A stretch of DNA of 64,000 nt from Streptomyces sp. NRRL F-5126 (GCF_000721265.1 NZ_JOFZ01000007.1:1-64000), one strand, 5' to 3'; positions 33,911-44,138 are shown, counted from the stretch's first letter. Numbers and translations are program-made. The notes: a model not told the origin generated them from the sequence alone.

Positions 33911-35347
33911 TCAGCTCTCGACCTCGGTCCTGTCGCCGCCCCAGAGGGTGTGGAAGGTGCCGTCGCGGTCGACGCGCCGATAGGTGTGTGCGCCGAAGAA
34001 GTCCCGCTGCCCCTGGACGAGCGCCGCGGGCAGACGCTCCGCGGCGAGCGAGTCGTAGTAGCTGAGCGCGGAGCTGAACCCCGGTACGGGCACGCCCGAC
34101 AGGGCGGCGGTGGCGACCACACGTCGCCAGGCGGCCTCCCCGTCGGCGACGGCCCTCGCGAAGTACGGCGCTTCGAGCAGCGTGGTGATGCCCGGGTTCT
34201 CCGTGTACGCCTCGGTGATGCGGTCGAGGAACCGCGCCCTGATGATGCAGCCGCCGCGCCAGATCTTGGCGATCTGGTCCTTGTGGACGTCCCAGTCGTA
34301 CTTCCGCGCCCCCGCGGTGATCGCGTCGAACCCCTGCGCGTAAGCGATGATCTTCGAGGCGTAGAGCGCCGCCGCCACGTCGTCCACGAAGGTGGCGGCG
34401 GGTTTCTGCACCTCCGGCCTGGATGCGACCAGCCGGCGCACCGCGGCGCGCTGCTCGGCCTTGCCGGAGACGGCGCGCGCGAACACCGCTTCCGCGATCC
34501 CTCCCACCGGCACGCCCAGGTCGAGTGCGTTCTGGACGGTCCACACGCCGGTGCCCTTCGAACCGGCTTGGTCCAGGACGACGTCGACGAAAGGCTGCCC
34601 CGTGGCCGGGTCGACGTGCCGCAGGATGTCAGCGGTGATCTCCACGAGGTAGGACTCCAGGGGACCCTCGTTCCATTCGGCGAAGACATCGGCCACAGAC
34701 TCAGGCCGCATGTTCCCGACCGTCCGCAGCAGATCGTAGGCCTCCCCGATCAACTGCATGTCGGCGTACTCGATGCCGTTGTGGATCATCTTCACGAAGT
34801 GCCCGGCGCCGTTGGTGCCCACATGCGTGACGCAGGGCTCACCCGACGCGACCGCCGCGATCGAGGCGAGGATGGGGCCGAGGGTGCGGTAGGACTCCTC
34901 CGAGCCGCCCGGCATGATCGACGGGCCCCTGAGGGCCCCCTCCTCGCCGCCGGAGATCCCCACACCGACGAAGTGGATGCCCGTGGGGGCGATCCTCTTC
35001 TCCCGGGCGATGGTGTCCTGGAAGTTGGCGTTGCCGCCGTCGACGATGATGTCGCCCGGCTCGAACCGCTCGGCGAGCTGGTCGATCACGGCGTCCGTGC
35101 CCGCCCCCGCCTGCACCATGATGATGGCCGTACGGGGCCTGGCCAGTGACGCCGCGAAATCGTCGATCGACTCGGCGGCGATGAAGCCCGCCTCCGGGTG
35201 CTCGCGGAGCAGGTTCTCGGTGCGGGCGTAGGTGCGGTTGTGAACGGCGACCCGGTTGCCCTCGCGCGAGGCGAGGTTGCGCGCCAGATTGGACCCCATC
35301 ACGGCCAGTCCCACGACGCCGATGTTGGCGGCTGCGCTGGTCATCAT
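33911..35347 (-). CDS. gnd: 6-phosphogluconate dehydrogenase (decarboxylating)
   Basis: 478 residues, the usual length of the long (NADP-type) enzyme. It oxidises and decarboxylates 6-phosphogluconate to ribulose 5-phosphate in the pentose phosphate pathway. Visible are the N-terminal cofactor motif GLAVMGSNLARN, NRT for the NADP phosphate, the substrate site GGNANFQDT and SGGEEGALRGPSIMPGG, the catalytic KMIHNGIEYADMQ (Lys/His/Asn) and the C-terminal signature GGCIIRARFLDRI. The start is one of two adjacent ATGs (35347 or 35344) behind AGAGG. It stands alone, divergent from the DeoR-type regulator. The protein supplies NADPH, which polyketide production also draws on. Confidence 0.95.
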   Translation of the reverse strand: MMTSAAANIGVVGLAVMGSNLARNLASREGNRVAVHNRTYARTENLLREHPEAGFIAAESIDDFAASLARPRTAIIMVQAGAGTDAVIDQLAERFEPGDIIVDGGNANFQDTIAREKRIAPTGIHFVGVGISGGEEGALRGPSIMPGGSEESYRTLGPILASIAAVASGEPCVTHVGTNGAGHFVKMIHNGIEYADMQLIGEAYDLLRTVGNMRPESVADVFAEWNEGPLESYLVEITADILRHVDPATGQPFVDVVLDQAGSKGTGVWTVQNALDLGVPVGGIAEAVFARAVSGKAEQRAAVRRLVASRPEVQKPAATFVDDVAAALYASKIIAYAQGFDAITAGARKYDWDVHKDQIAKIWRGGCIIRARFLDRITEAYTENPGITTLLEAPYFARAVADGEAAWRRVVATAALSGVPVPGFSSALSYYDSLAAERLPAALVQGQRDFFGAHTYRRVDRDGTFHTLWGGDRTEVES

Positions 35348-35676
35348 CCGGACCTCTTTCGATCGGTTGTCGCTCGCTCGGGGAATCCGACACTAGACGA
35401 GTGCGGCGTCTTCGGCCCGCTCCTCGGGTCGTCCACCGGGCACGGAGCGGGCGGCCCGATACGGGTAACGGGCGCCATCACCGTGCCAAGCGGGCGCCCG
35501 AACGGTCATGACCAGTGGAAAGCACCGGGGGGAAACGGGCAGGAACGGGCATGCCCGCAGCGGCGAAGGAGCTGGTGAAAGCCCGGGGGTTGCTTGTACA
35601 AACTACGCATGAGCCCGAACGGGTGCGGGACCCGAGCGGGCACAGGGCCGAGTGCGAACAAGCAGGGAAGTGTGTG
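35348..35676. promoter_or_regulatory. Divergent gap between gnd and deoR-type gene
   Basis: 329 bases. The palindrome TTGTACAA lies at 35595-35602 inside GGGTTGCTTGTACAAACTACG, the only A/T-rich patch, and is a candidate promoter or operator for the DeoR-type gene. The frame of that gene stays open upstream to 35515, so a longer start cannot be ruled out. No other gene is visible. Confidence 0.35.
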
Positions 35677-36438
35677 GTGGACGCCGACGAACGCCGACGA
35701 ACCATCCTCGACGTCGCCCGCAGGGACGGCGCGGTGGACGTCACCGAGCTCGCCGCCGAGCTCGTGGTCGCGAAGGAGACCGTACGGCGCGATCTGCGCG
35801 CGCTGGAGGAGCACGGCCTCGTCCGCAGAACGCACGGCGGCGCGTACCCGGTGGAGAGCGCCGGGTTCGAGACGACGCTCGCGGTGCGCACCACCCGGCT
35901 CGTACCGCAGAAGTCCAGGATCGCCAAGGCGGCCGCCGACCTGCTCGGCGACGCGGAGACCGTCTTCGTGGACGAGGGCTACACACCGAAACTCGTGGCC
36001 GAGGCGCTGCCCAGGGACCGCCAGCTGACGGTGGTGACCGCCTCGCTCGGCGTGGCGACCGCACTCGCCGACGCGGAGAAGATCGCCGTCCTGCTCCTCG
36101 GCGGCCGGGTGCGCGGCTCCACCATGGCGACCGTCGACCACTGGACCACGCGCATGCTCTCCGAGTTCGTGATCGACCTGGCCTACGTCGGAGCCAACGG
36201 CATCTCGCGCGAATACGGCCTGACCACACCCGACCCCGCCGTCAGCGAGGTCAAGGCCCAGGCGATGCGCAGCGCGAGGCGGCGCGTCCTCGCCAGCGTC
36301 CACACCAAGTTCGGGGCGGTGAGCTTCTGCCGCTTCGCCGAGGTGCGCGACTTTGAAACGATCGTCACCGACGCGGGCCTGTCATCGGCCGAGGCCCACC
36401 GCTACACCCTGCTCGGGCCACAGGTGCTGCGCGTCTGA
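35677..36438 (+). CDS. DeoR/GlpR-family regulator of polyol operon
   Basis: About 253 residues. The N-terminal DeoR helix-turn-helix (ILDVARRDGAVDVTELAAEL, then VVAKETVRRDLRALEEHGLV) is followed by RTHGGA, the usual hinge, and the sugar-phosphate sensor domain (SRIAKAAADLL, FVDEGYT, VVTASLGVATALA, GGRVRGSTMATVDHW). Such proteins respond to phosphorylated sugars. Its place 199 bases before the polyol transport operon, in the same direction, makes it the likely controller. The GTG at 35677 has AGGGA eight bases upstream; GTG 35674 is equivalent. Longer in-frame starts lack support. Confidence 0.88.
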   Translation: MDADERRRTILDVARRDGAVDVTELAAELVVAKETVRRDLRALEEHGLVRRTHGGAYPVESAGFETTLAVRTTRLVPQKSRIAKAAADLLGDAETVFVDEGYTPKLVAEALPRDRQLTVVTASLGVATALADAEKIAVLLLGGRVRGSTMATVDHWTTRMLSEFVIDLAYVGANGISREYGLTTPDPAVSEVKAQAMRSARRRVLASVHTKFGAVSFCRFAEVRDFETIVTDAGLSSAEAHRYTLLGPQVLRV

Positions 36439-36637
36439 CCCCGCATTCTCCCGCCCCGCGCGGCCGGCCGCCGCGCCGCTCCCGCCCGGGCACCGGCCGC
36501 GCGTCCCGCCGTAGGCGCGGCCACCCAGCCGGGCACCCGCGGGCACCCCCGCAACCACGGCGCGGCACCCATGCCGCGCATACCGCCCCTTCCATTCCCC
36601 AACCCATCCACCGGACGACGACGATCGGGAGAATCCC

Positions 36638-38011
36638 ATGCCTCTCAAGCAGCGACGACAGGGAACGTATGTGCGACTGGGGGCGAGTGTGGCGGCTGCC
36701 ACGCTGCTCGCCGGCTGTGCGGGGGCCGGCGGTGGCGGCAGCTCCTCGGGCGGCGGCGGTGGCGGCAAGGCGCTCAACGTGCTGATGGTCAACAACCCCC
36801 AGATGACCGAGTTGCAGAAGCTCACCGCCGACAACTTCACCAAGAAGACCGGCATAAAGGTGCACTTCACGGTCCTGCCGGAGAACGACGCCCGCGACAA
36901 GTTCACCCAGGACTTCTCCAACCAGGCCGGCCAGTACGACATCGCCACCATCAGCAACTTCGAGGTGCCCTTCTACGCGAAGAACGGCTGGCTGGCCCCG
37001 CTCGACAGTTACGTCAAGAAGGACAAGGCGTTCGACCAGGCCGACATCCTCAAGCCCATGCAGGAGTCGCTGACCGGCGACGACGGCAAGCTCTACGCGG
37101 AGCCCTTCTACGGCGAGTCGTCGTTCCTGATGTACCGCAAGGACCTGTTCGCCAAGAAGCACCTGACGATGCCCGCACACCCGACGTGGCAGCAGGTGGC
37201 CGACCTGGCAGCCAAGGTCGACGGCGCCACTCCCGGCGTCAAGGGCATCTGCCTGCGCGGCCTGCCGGGCTGGGGCGAGATGATCGCGCCGCTGACCACC
37301 GTGGTGAACACCATGGGCGGTACCTGGTACGACAAGGACTGGAACGCGCAACTCACCGCCCCCGCCTTCGAGAAGGCCACGAAGTTCTACGTCGACCTGG
37401 TGCGCAAGCACGGTGAGGCCGGCGCCGCGCAGTCCGGCTATGCCGAGTGCCTGAACGACATGACGCAGGGCAAGACCGCGATGTGGTACGACTCCACGGC
37501 CGGCGCGGGCTCGCTCGAGGCGTCCAACTCGCCCGTGAAGGGCAAGATCGGCTACGTCCCGGCGCCCGTCGACAAGACCAAGACGTCCGGCTGGCTCTAC
37601 ACCTGGGCCTGGGGCGTGCAGAAGGCCTCCAAGAACCAGGACGCCGCCTGGAAGTTCATCTCCTGGGCGTCGAGCAAGGGCTACGAGGACCTCGTCGGCA
37701 AGAAGATCGGCTGGTCCAACGTGCCCGCGGGCAAGCGCGCGTCCACGTACTCCAACCCGGACTACCTGAAGGAAGCGTCCGCCTTCGCCGACATCACGAA
37801 GAAGTCCATCGCCGGCGTCGACCCGAAGAACCCGGGCGTCCAGCAGCGGCCCACGCCCGGCATCCAGTTCGTCGACTTCCCCGGCTTCACCGACCTCGGG
37901 ACGAAGGTCTCCCAGGAGATCAGCTCGGCCATCGCGGGCAAGCAGTCGGTCGAGGACGCGCTGAAGAAGTCCCAGGCCCTCGCCGAGAAGGCCGGCAAGG
38001 AGCAGAAGTGA
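36638..38011 (+). CDS. ABC transporter sugar/polyol-binding lipoprotein
   Basis: 457-residue extracellular solute-binding protein (family 1). The lipobox is TLLAGCAG (Cys near residue 27), followed by a Gly/Ser linker. Features such as LYAEPFYGESSFLMYRKD, WGVQKASKNQDAAWKFI and QFVDFPGFTDLG resemble the SmoE-type sorbitol/mannitol binding proteins. It delivers the substrate to the two permeases encoded next. The gene order binding protein, permease, permease, dehydrogenase, kinase describes a complete uptake and entry route. The ribosome site is GGGAGAA before the ATG. Confidence 0.92.
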   Translation: MPLKQRRQGTYVRLGASVAAATLLAGCAGAGGGGSSSGGGGGGKALNVLMVNNPQMTELQKLTADNFTKKTGIKVHFTVLPENDARDKFTQDFSNQAGQYDIATISNFEVPFYAKNGWLAPLDSYVKKDKAFDQADILKPMQESLTGDDGKLYAEPFYGESSFLMYRKDLFAKKHLTMPAHPTWQQVADLAAKVDGATPGVKGICLRGLPGWGEMIAPLTTVVNTMGGTWYDKDWNAQLTAPAFEKATKFYVDLVRKHGEAGAAQSGYAECLNDMTQGKTAMWYDSTAGAGSLEASNSPVKGKIGYVPAPVDKTKTSGWLYTWAWGVQKASKNQDAAWKFISWASSKGYEDLVGKKIGWSNVPAGKRASTYSNPDYLKEASAFADITKKSIAGVDPKNPGVQQRPTPGIQFVDFPGFTDLGTKVSQEISSAIAGKQSVEDALKKSQALAEKAGKEQK

Positions 38012-38985
38012 GCGCCCCCGTCACCACGCGGTCGCTGCCCCCGGCCGACGCGTCGCGCACCGCGCGGCGCGGCGGCCGGGCCCCCGGCGGCAGGGCGCGC
38101 GCCTGGGCCACCCGCGCGCCGCTCATGCCCGCCCTGCTCTTCCTCATCGCCGTCACCCAGCTGCCCTTCGTGGCCACGCTGGTGATCTCGCTGTTCGACT
38201 GGAACTCGCTGGCGCCCGGCGAGCGCCACTTCCACGGCCTGTCGAACTACGCCACCGTCTTCACCGATTCGGACATGCGCGACTCGGTGTTCACCACGAT
38301 CCTGCTGACCGTGACCGTGGTGGTCGCGAGCGTCGTCATCGGGCTGCTGCTCGCGCTGCTGCTCGACCGGAAGTTCTTCGGACGCGGGATCGTGCGCACC
38401 CTGCTGATCACGCCGTTCCTGCTGGTCCCGGTCTCCGCGGCGCTGCTGTGGAAGCACGTGCTCTACAACCCCGAGTACGGCCTGCTCAACGGGGCCTGGT
38501 CGTGGGTGGCCGGCCTGTTCGGCGACCACACGCCCGCGCAGCCGGACTGGATCTCCGACATGCCGCTGACCGCGGTGGAGATCGCGCTGGTGTGGCAGTG
38601 GACGCCGTTCATGATGCTCATCCTGCTCGCCGGGCTGCAGAGCCGCCCGGCGGAGACGATGGAGGCGGCGCGCCTCGACGGCGCGGGCCCCTGGCAGATG
38701 TTCCGCTTCCTGACCCTGCCGCACCTGCGCCGCTACCTCGAACTGGGCATCCTGCTCGGCTCGATCAACGTCGTGCAGAACTTCGACGCCGTCTTCACCA
38801 TCACGGCCGGCGGCCTCGGCACGGCGAACCTCCCCTACACCATCTACGAGACGTTCTACCAGGCCCACGAGTACGGCCTCGCGTCGGCGGCGGGCGTCGT
38901 GGTGGTGATCGGCACGATCATCATCGCGACCTTCGCGCTGCGGGTCGTCTCGTCCCTGTTCACGGAGGAGGCGGGCCGCGCATGA
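38008..38985 (+). CDS. ABC transporter permease (MalF/SmoF-type)
   Basis: 325-residue inner-membrane permease of the CUT1 class with six helices after a basic 40-residue start. The EAA loop EAARLDGAGPW, which contacts the ATPase, is intact. Its GTG start overlaps the binding-protein stop (GTGA), and AAGGAG lies inside the end of that gene. It pairs with the permease at 38982. No ATPase gene is in the operon; Streptomyces often uses the shared MsiK. Confidence 0.92.
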   Translation: MSAPVTTRSLPPADASRTARRGGRAPGGRARAWATRAPLMPALLFLIAVTQLPFVATLVISLFDWNSLAPGERHFHGLSNYATVFTDSDMRDSVFTTILLTVTVVVASVVIGLLLALLLDRKFFGRGIVRTLLITPFLLVPVSAALLWKHVLYNPEYGLLNGAWSWVAGLFGDHTPAQPDWISDMPLTAVEIALVWQWTPFMMLILLAGLQSRPAETMEAARLDGAGPWQMFRFLTLPHLRRYLELGILLGSINVVQNFDAVFTITAGGLGTANLPYTIYETFYQAHEYGLASAAGVVVVIGTIIIATFALRVVSSLFTEEAGRA

Positions 38986-39881
38986 CCACCCTGACCACCG
39001 CGGGGGCCGCGGCGCCCGCCCGCTCCACCCGCGTGCGCCACGCCCCGCACACCCGCAAGGCGCGGCGCAAGGCCGCCTGGATCGGGCTGCTCGCCTGGGT
39101 CGTCGGCATCGTCTTCTGCGTCCCCGCGCTGTGGATGCTGCTGACGTCCTTCCACTCGGAGCCGGACGCGGCCACCAACCCGCCCTCGATCGCCGCGCCG
39201 CTGACACTCTCCGGCTACAAGGTGTTCTTCGGCGCGGGCGGCGGAGCCAGTCCCTGGCCGCCGCTGATCAACTCCGCGCTGTCGTCGGTGCTGTCGACCG
39301 CGCTGGTACTGGCGCTCTCCCTGCCCGCCGCCTACGCGCTGTCCATCAAGCGCGTCAGGAAGTGGACGGACGTGATGTTCTTCTTCCTGTCCACGAAGAT
39401 GCTGCCCGTCGTCGCCGGACTGCTGCCCGTGTACCTCTTCGCGAAGAACACCGGCCTGCTCGACAACGTGTGGCTGCTCGTCATCCTCTACACGTCGATG
39501 AACCTGCCGATCGCGGTGTGGATGATGCAGTCCTTCCTCGCCGACGTGCCCGTCTCCATCATCGAGGCCGCCCAGGTCGACGGGGCACGGCTGCCCACGG
39601 TGCTGCTGCGCGTCGTCGCCCCCGTGGCCGCGCCCGGCATCGCCGCCACCTCTCTGATCTGCTTCATCTTCAGCTGGAACGAGCTGTTGTTCGCACGGGT
39701 GCTCACCGGCGTGCGCGCCGAGACCGCGCCCGTGTTCCTGACCGGATTCGTCACCAGCCAGGGCCTGTTCCTCGCCCAGCTGTGCGCCGCGTCCGTCGTC
39801 GTGTCCCTGCCGGTGCTCGCCGCCGGCTTCGCCGCCCAGGACAAGCTCGTCCAGGGCCTTTCGCTTGGAGCAGTCAAATGA
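38982..39881 (+). CDS. ABC transporter permease (MalG/SmoG-type)
   Basis: 299-residue second CUT1 permease with six helices. The EAA loop reads EAAQVDGARLPTVLL, followed by the typical FSWNELLFAR and a C-terminal QDKLVQGLSLGAVK. The ATG overlaps the stop of the first permease (ATGA), so the pair should be made in equal amounts. The stop in turn overlaps the start of the dehydrogenase. Confidence 0.93.
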   Translation: MTTLTTAGAAAPARSTRVRHAPHTRKARRKAAWIGLLAWVVGIVFCVPALWMLLTSFHSEPDAATNPPSIAAPLTLSGYKVFFGAGGGASPWPPLINSALSSVLSTALVLALSLPAAYALSIKRVRKWTDVMFFFLSTKMLPVVAGLLPVYLFAKNTGLLDNVWLLVILYTSMNLPIAVWMMQSFLADVPVSIIEAAQVDGARLPTVLLRVVAPVAAPGIAATSLICFIFSWNELLFARVLTGVRAETAPVFLTGFVTSQGLFLAQLCAASVVVSLPVLAAGFAAQDKLVQGLSLGAVK

Positions 39882-40867
39882 GGGCAGCGATCATCGAGGC
39901 GCCCGGCAAGGTGTCCGTCGAGACGGTCCCCGACCCCACCCCGGGACCCCGCGACGTCATCGTGAAGGTCGCGGCCTGCGGTCTGTGCGGCACCGACCTG
40001 CACATCCTGCAGGGTGAGTTCGCGCCGACCCTGCCGATCGTGCCCGGCCACGAGTTCGCCGGAGAGATCGCCGCGCTCGGCTCCGAGGTCACGGAGGTCG
40101 CCGTGGGCGACCGGGTGGCCGTCGACCCCTCGCTGCACTGCCACGAGTGCCACTACTGCCGCATCGGCAGGGGCAACCTGTGCGAGCGGTGGAACGCCAT
40201 CGGCGTCAGCAAGCCGGGCGGCGCCGCCGAGTACGCCGTCGCGCCGGTCGCCAACTGCGTCAAGCTGCCCGGCCATGTGGATGTGCACGACGCGGCGCTC
40301 ATCGAGCCGTTGTCCTGCGCGGTACGCGGGTACGACGTGCTGAGCTCCACCCTCGGCGCCGAGGTCCTCATCTACGGCTCTGGCACCATGGGCCTCATGA
40401 TGCTGGAACTCGCCAAGCGGACGGGCGCCGCCTCGGTGGACATGCTCGACATCAACGCGGACCGGCTGGCGACCGCCGTGAAACTGGGCTGCAGCCGCTC
40501 GGCCGCGAACGCCGACGAGTTGGACACCGCGCGCGGCTGGGACGTCGTCGTGGACGCCACCGGCAACGCGGGCGCCATCCAGGACGGGCTCGGCCGCGTC
40601 GCCAAGGGGGGCACGTTCCTCCAGTTCGGCGTCGCCGACTATGCGACGACCGCCGTCATCGAGCCGTACAAGATCTACAACCAGGAAATCACCATCACCG
40701 GCTCCATGGCCGTCCTGCACAGCTACGAACGGGCCGCGGCGCTCTTCGCGGCAGGCGTCCTCGACCCGGCCGTCTTCATCAGCGATCGGATGCCGCTGGA
40801 GGAGTACCCGGCTGCCCTCGACCGCTTCAAGGCGGGCCAGGGCCGCAAGATCGTGGTCCAGCCGTGA
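39878..40867 (+). CDS. Zinc-dependent polyol (sorbitol-type) dehydrogenase
   Basis: 329-residue medium-chain dehydrogenase. The catalytic zinc site is GLCGTDLH with GHEFAGE, the structural zinc Cys set is CHECHYCRIGRGNLC, and the Rossmann loop is GSGTMGLMMLEL. By context it oxidises the imported polyol to a ketose with NAD+. Substrates such as mannitol, sorbitol, arabitol or xylitol are possible; the sequence alone does not decide. The ATG overlaps the permease stop, and the kinase follows with a GTGA overlap. Confidence 0.9.
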   Translation: MRAAIIEAPGKVSVETVPDPTPGPRDVIVKVAACGLCGTDLHILQGEFAPTLPIVPGHEFAGEIAALGSEVTEVAVGDRVAVDPSLHCHECHYCRIGRGNLCERWNAIGVSKPGGAAEYAVAPVANCVKLPGHVDVHDAALIEPLSCAVRGYDVLSSTLGAEVLIYGSGTMGLMMLELAKRTGAASVDMLDINADRLATAVKLGCSRSAANADELDTARGWDVVVDATGNAGAIQDGLGRVAKGGTFLQFGVADYATTAVIEPYKIYNQEITITGSMAVLHSYERAAALFAAGVLDPAVFISDRMPLEEYPAALDRFKAGQGRKIVVQP

Positions 40868-41823
40868 CCACCGTGCCGCCGCCCGGCGCCGTCCTCGTGC
40901 TCGGTGAGGCGCTGATCGACCTCGTACCGGCCGAGGGGGGCCCGGGGACGGCACGGCGGTACGCCGCGGAGCCGGGCGGCGCCCCCGTCAACGTGGCCGT
41001 CGGACTCGCCAGGCTCGGCACCCCGAGCTTCTTCGCGGGCGCGCTCGGCGGCGACGCCTTCGCCGGCGACCTGGAGCACGTCCTCACCGGCGCCGGCGTC
41101 GACACGAGCCTCACAGGACGCTCGCCGCTGCCCACGACGCTCGCGGTCACCGACCCGCGGCCCGACACCACCGGCTACCACTTCCACCTCGCCGCCACGG
41201 CGACGTTCGAGATCCCCGAGCACGCGGAGGCGGCAGGCCGGTTCAGCGCCGTGTACGCGGGCGGCCTGGCCGCCGTCGTCGCGCCCGCGGCCGACACGGT
41301 CGCCACCACCGCGCGAGCGGCGGCGCGCTCGTCCGTCCTGATGGTCGACCCCAACGTACGCGTCGACCGGTCGATCGCTCCGCAGGACGGCGCACGCAGG
41401 CTGCGCGACCTCTGCGCGCTCGCACACGTCGTCAAGGTCAGCGACGAGGACCTGGCCGCGCTGTGGCCCGGCGAGAGCGCGGAGGACGCCTGTGCGCGCC
41501 TCGCCGCCGGCGGCCGCCTCGTCCTGCTCACACGCGGCGCGCACGGCTCCACGGCCTTCACGGCGGACGGCGAGCGCGTCGCGGTGCCCGCCACACCCGT
41601 CACGGTCGTCAACACCATCGGCGCGGGCGACGCCTTCGCCGCCGCCGTACTGCACCGGCTGGCCGCGCTCGCGCCGCCGCCCGGCGGCCCCGTCCGCCTG
41701 GCCCGCGAACAGGCCGCGGACATCCTGGCGTTCGCCGGGCGGGCCGCGGCCGCGGTGGTGTCGGGGCCCGGCACCGCGCTCACCGGGCCGCTGCCGGAAG
41801 CGCCGGCGGTCGCGCGCGGCTGA
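40864..41823 (+). CDS. PfkB-family carbohydrate kinase
   Basis: 319-residue ribokinase/fructokinase-type kinase. The N-terminal signature VLGEALIDLVP and PGGAPVNVAVGLARLG bind the sugar. The C-terminal NTIGAGDAFAAAVL holds the catalytic Asp and anion hole. It probably phosphorylates the ketose made by the preceding dehydrogenase, for example fructose. It is the last gene of the operon; a strong hairpin follows 14 bases after the stop. The GTG start overlaps the dehydrogenase stop. Confidence 0.92.
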   Translation: MTTVPPPGAVLVLGEALIDLVPAEGGPGTARRYAAEPGGAPVNVAVGLARLGTPSFFAGALGGDAFAGDLEHVLTGAGVDTSLTGRSPLPTTLAVTDPRPDTTGYHFHLAATATFEIPEHAEAAGRFSAVYAGGLAAVVAPAADTVATTARAAARSSVLMVDPNVRVDRSIAPQDGARRLRDLCALAHVVKVSDEDLAALWPGESAEDACARLAAGGRLVLLTRGAHGSTAFTADGERVAVPATPVTVVNTIGAGDAFAAAVLHRLAALAPPPGGPVRLAREQAADILAFAGRAAAAVVSGPGTALTGPLPEAPAVARG

Positions 41824-41837
41824 TCCGCACGCGAGAC

Positions 41838-41876
41838 GGGGCCGCCGCCCTCCCCGCTGGAGAGGGCGGCGGCCCC
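41838..41876. terminator. Bidirectional terminator between the two sugar operons
   Basis: GGGGCCGCCGCCCTC (41838-41852) pairs with GAGGGCGGCGGCCCC (41862-41876) in a perfect 15-bp stem. It lies between the stops of the kinase and the convergent GH1 gene. Confidence 0.88.
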
Positions 41877-41895
41877 GTGCAACCGGCGCATGCGG

Positions 41896-43281
41896 TCAGG
41901 CGGCCCGCTCGCCCCGCCCGCGCGCCGCGCGGATGATGTCCGCGTAGCGGTACCCGCTGCCCTTGACCGTGCGCACCTGCGTGGCGTAGTCGACGTGCAC
42001 CAGGCCGAACCGCTTGTCGTAGCCGTACGCCCACTCGAAGTTGTCGAGCAGCGACCAGGCGAAGTACCCGGCGACCGGCGCGCCCTTGGCGGCCGCCCGC
42101 GCGACCGCGGCGAGGTGGTCCTCCAGGTAGCGGGCGCGCTCGGGGTCGTCGACGGTGCCGTCGGGACGCACCACGTCCTGGTAGGCAGAGCCGTTCTCGG
42201 TGACGTACACGCTCCGCGCGCCGTACTCGTCGGTGAGCCGCAGCAGCAGCTCCTCCAGGCCGTCCGCGTACACCTCCCAGCCCATGTACGTGTGGGGCCG
42301 CTCCGCGACCGGCGCGTCCACCATCTCGGCGAACGGCGCGGGGCCGCGCGGATCGTCCCGCACGAACTGGCGGAAGTAGTAGTTGAGACCCAGCCAGTCG
42401 AGCGGCGCGGCGATCGTCTCCAGGTCGCCCTCGCGCACCGGCAGGTCGACGCCGTAGACCTCCACCATGTCCTGCGGATAGCCGCGACCGTGGATCGGGT
42501 CGAGCCACCAGCGGTTGGTGTGGCCGTCCGCGCGCACGGCGGCGGCACGGTCCGCGTCGCTGTCCGACGCGGGCAGGATCGGGCTCAGGTTGTTCACGAT
42601 GCCGACCCGGGCGTCGGGCGAGGCGGCCCGTATCGCCTGCACCGCGAGCCCGTGTCCCAGGTGCAGGTGGTACGAGGTGCGCACGGCGGCCGTCAGGTCG
42701 CGCACGCCCGGCGCCATGGCGCCCTCCAGGTGGCCGATCCACGAGGAGCACAGCGGCTCGTTGAGGGTCGCCCAGTCCTTGACGCGGTCGCCGAGGCGCT
42801 CCACCACGACCGACGCGTACCGCGCGAAGTGCTCGGCGGTCTCCCGCACCGGCCAGCCGCCCCGGTCCTGCGACGCCTGCGGCAGGTCCCAGTGGTAGAG
42901 CGTCGCGAAGGGGGTGATGCCCGCTTCGAGCAGCCCGTCCACCAGCCGGTCGTAGAAGTCGAGGCCCGCCTCGTTCACCCGGCCGTTGCCGTCGGGCACG
43001 ATCCGGGGCCAGGCCAGCGAGAAGCGGTAGGCGTCCACGCCGAGCCGGCTCATCAGGCCGATGTCCTCGGGGACCCGGTGGTAGTGGTCGCAGGCAACGT
43101 CGCCGTTGTCGCCGTTCGCGACCTTGCCCGGTGTGTGCGAGAACGTGTCCCAGATCGAGGGGGAGCGGCCGTCCTCGGCCACGGCCCCCTCGACCTGGTA
43201 CGACGCGGTCGCCACGCCCCAGGTGAAGTCCGGCGGAAGGGCGTCGAGGTCGTTCACGAACTGCCTTTCGGAATCTGTCAC
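41896..43281 (-). CDS. GH1 beta-glucosidase
   Basis: 461-residue intracellular family 1 glycoside hydrolase with no signal peptide. The acid/base Glu is in TLNEP and the nucleophile Glu is in [17 protein letters not shown] and YHWDLPQ are family marks. It hydrolyses beta-glucosides such as cellobiose brought in by the transporter encoded upstream. The GTG start at 43281 overlaps the permease stop (GTGA). It is last in a four-gene minus-strand operon: binding protein, two permeases, glucosidase. Confidence 0.94.
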   Translation of the reverse strand: MTDSERQFVNDLDALPPDFTWGVATASYQVEGAVAEDGRSPSIWDTFSHTPGKVANGDNGDVACDHYHRVPEDIGLMSRLGVDAYRFSLAWPRIVPDGNGRVNEAGLDFYDRLVDGLLEAGITPFATLYHWDLPQASQDRGGWPVRETAEHFARYASVVVERLGDRVKDWATLNEPLCSSWIGHLEGAMAPGVRDLTAAVRTSYHLHLGHGLAVQAIRAASPDARVGIVNNLSPILPASDSDADRAAAVRADGHTNRWWLDPIHGRGYPQDMVEVYGVDLPVREGDLETIAAPLDWLGLNYYFRQFVRDDPRGPAPFAEMVDAPVAERPHTYMGWEVYADGLEELLLRLTDEYGARSVYVTENGSAYQDVVRPDGTVDDPERARYLEDHLAAVARAAAKGAPVAGYFAWSLLDNFEWAYGYDKRFGLVHVDYATQVRTVKGSGYRYADIIRAARGRGERAA

Positions 43282-44138
43282 TTGACGGCGCCCGCGGTGA
43301 GGCCCGTGACGAGGTAGCGCTGGAGCAGGAGGAAGCCGACCACCACGGGCACGCTGACGACAAGCGAGGCGGCCATGATCTGGTTCCAGTACACGTTGTT
43401 CTCGGTCGAGTAGTTCTGCAGGCCGATGGCGAGCGTCTTGGTGTTGTCGTTGGTCATGACGGACGCGAACAGCACCTCTCCCCACGCGGTCATGAACGCG
43501 TAGACCGCGACCGCCACGATGCCGGGCACGGCGGCGGGCACGACCACGCGGAACAGCGCGCCGAACGGGCCGCAGCCGTCGACCATCGCCGCCTCGTCCA
43601 GGTCGCGCGGCACCGAGTCGAAGTAGCCGATGAGCATCCAGATGGCGAACGGCAGCGAGAACGTCAGGTACGTGATGATCAGGCCGCCGCGCGAGCCGTA
43701 CAGGTCAATGCCCGTGCTCTTGCCGATGTTGACGAAGATCAGGTACAGCGGCAGCAGGAAGAGGATGCCGGGGAACATCTGCGTCGACAGCACCGTCACC
43801 GTGAAGACCCGCTTGCCGCGGAAACGGTAGCGGCTCACACCGTAGGCCGCGAACACCGCGATGACCACGGAGCAGGCGGTCGCGGCCACCGAGACGATCG
43901 CGGAGTTCAGGAAGAACTTCGCGAGCGGCACGGTCGACCAGATGTCGATGTAGGGGCGGATGGTGAGGTGCGACGGGATCCAGGTGAACTTCGACTGCAC
44001 GTCCTCCAGCGGCTTCAGCGAGCTGGAGATCATCACGTAGACGGGCAGCAGGGTGAACAGGACCAGGATCGTCAGCACGACGCGCCGGGTCCACAGGAAC
44101 GACCGCGGGGGAGCGAGTGCGGACCTCGTGTCAGCCAT
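43278..44138 (-). CDS. ABC transporter permease (MalG/CebG-type)
   Basis: 286-residue CUT1 permease with six helices. The EAA loop reads [16 protein letters not shown] and the C terminus [14 protein letters not shown] is typical. It works with the permease at 44131-45141 and the lipoprotein at 45152-46477 for oligosaccharide uptake. Its start overlaps the upstream permease by eight bases. Confidence 0.93.
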   Translation of the reverse strand: MADTRSALAPPRSFLWTRRVVLTILVLFTLLPVYVMISSSLKPLEDVQSKFTWIPSHLTIRPYIDIWSTVPLAKFFLNSAIVSVAATACSVVIAVFAAYGVSRYRFRGKRVFTVTVLSTQMFPGILFLLPLYLIFVNIGKSTGIDLYGSRGGLIITYLTFSLPFAIWMLIGYFDSVPRDLDEAAMVDGCGPFGALFRVVVPAAVPGIVAVAVYAFMTAWGEVLFASVMTNDNTKTLAIGLQNYSTENNVYWNQIMAASLVVSVPVVVGFLLLQRYLVTGLTAGAVK

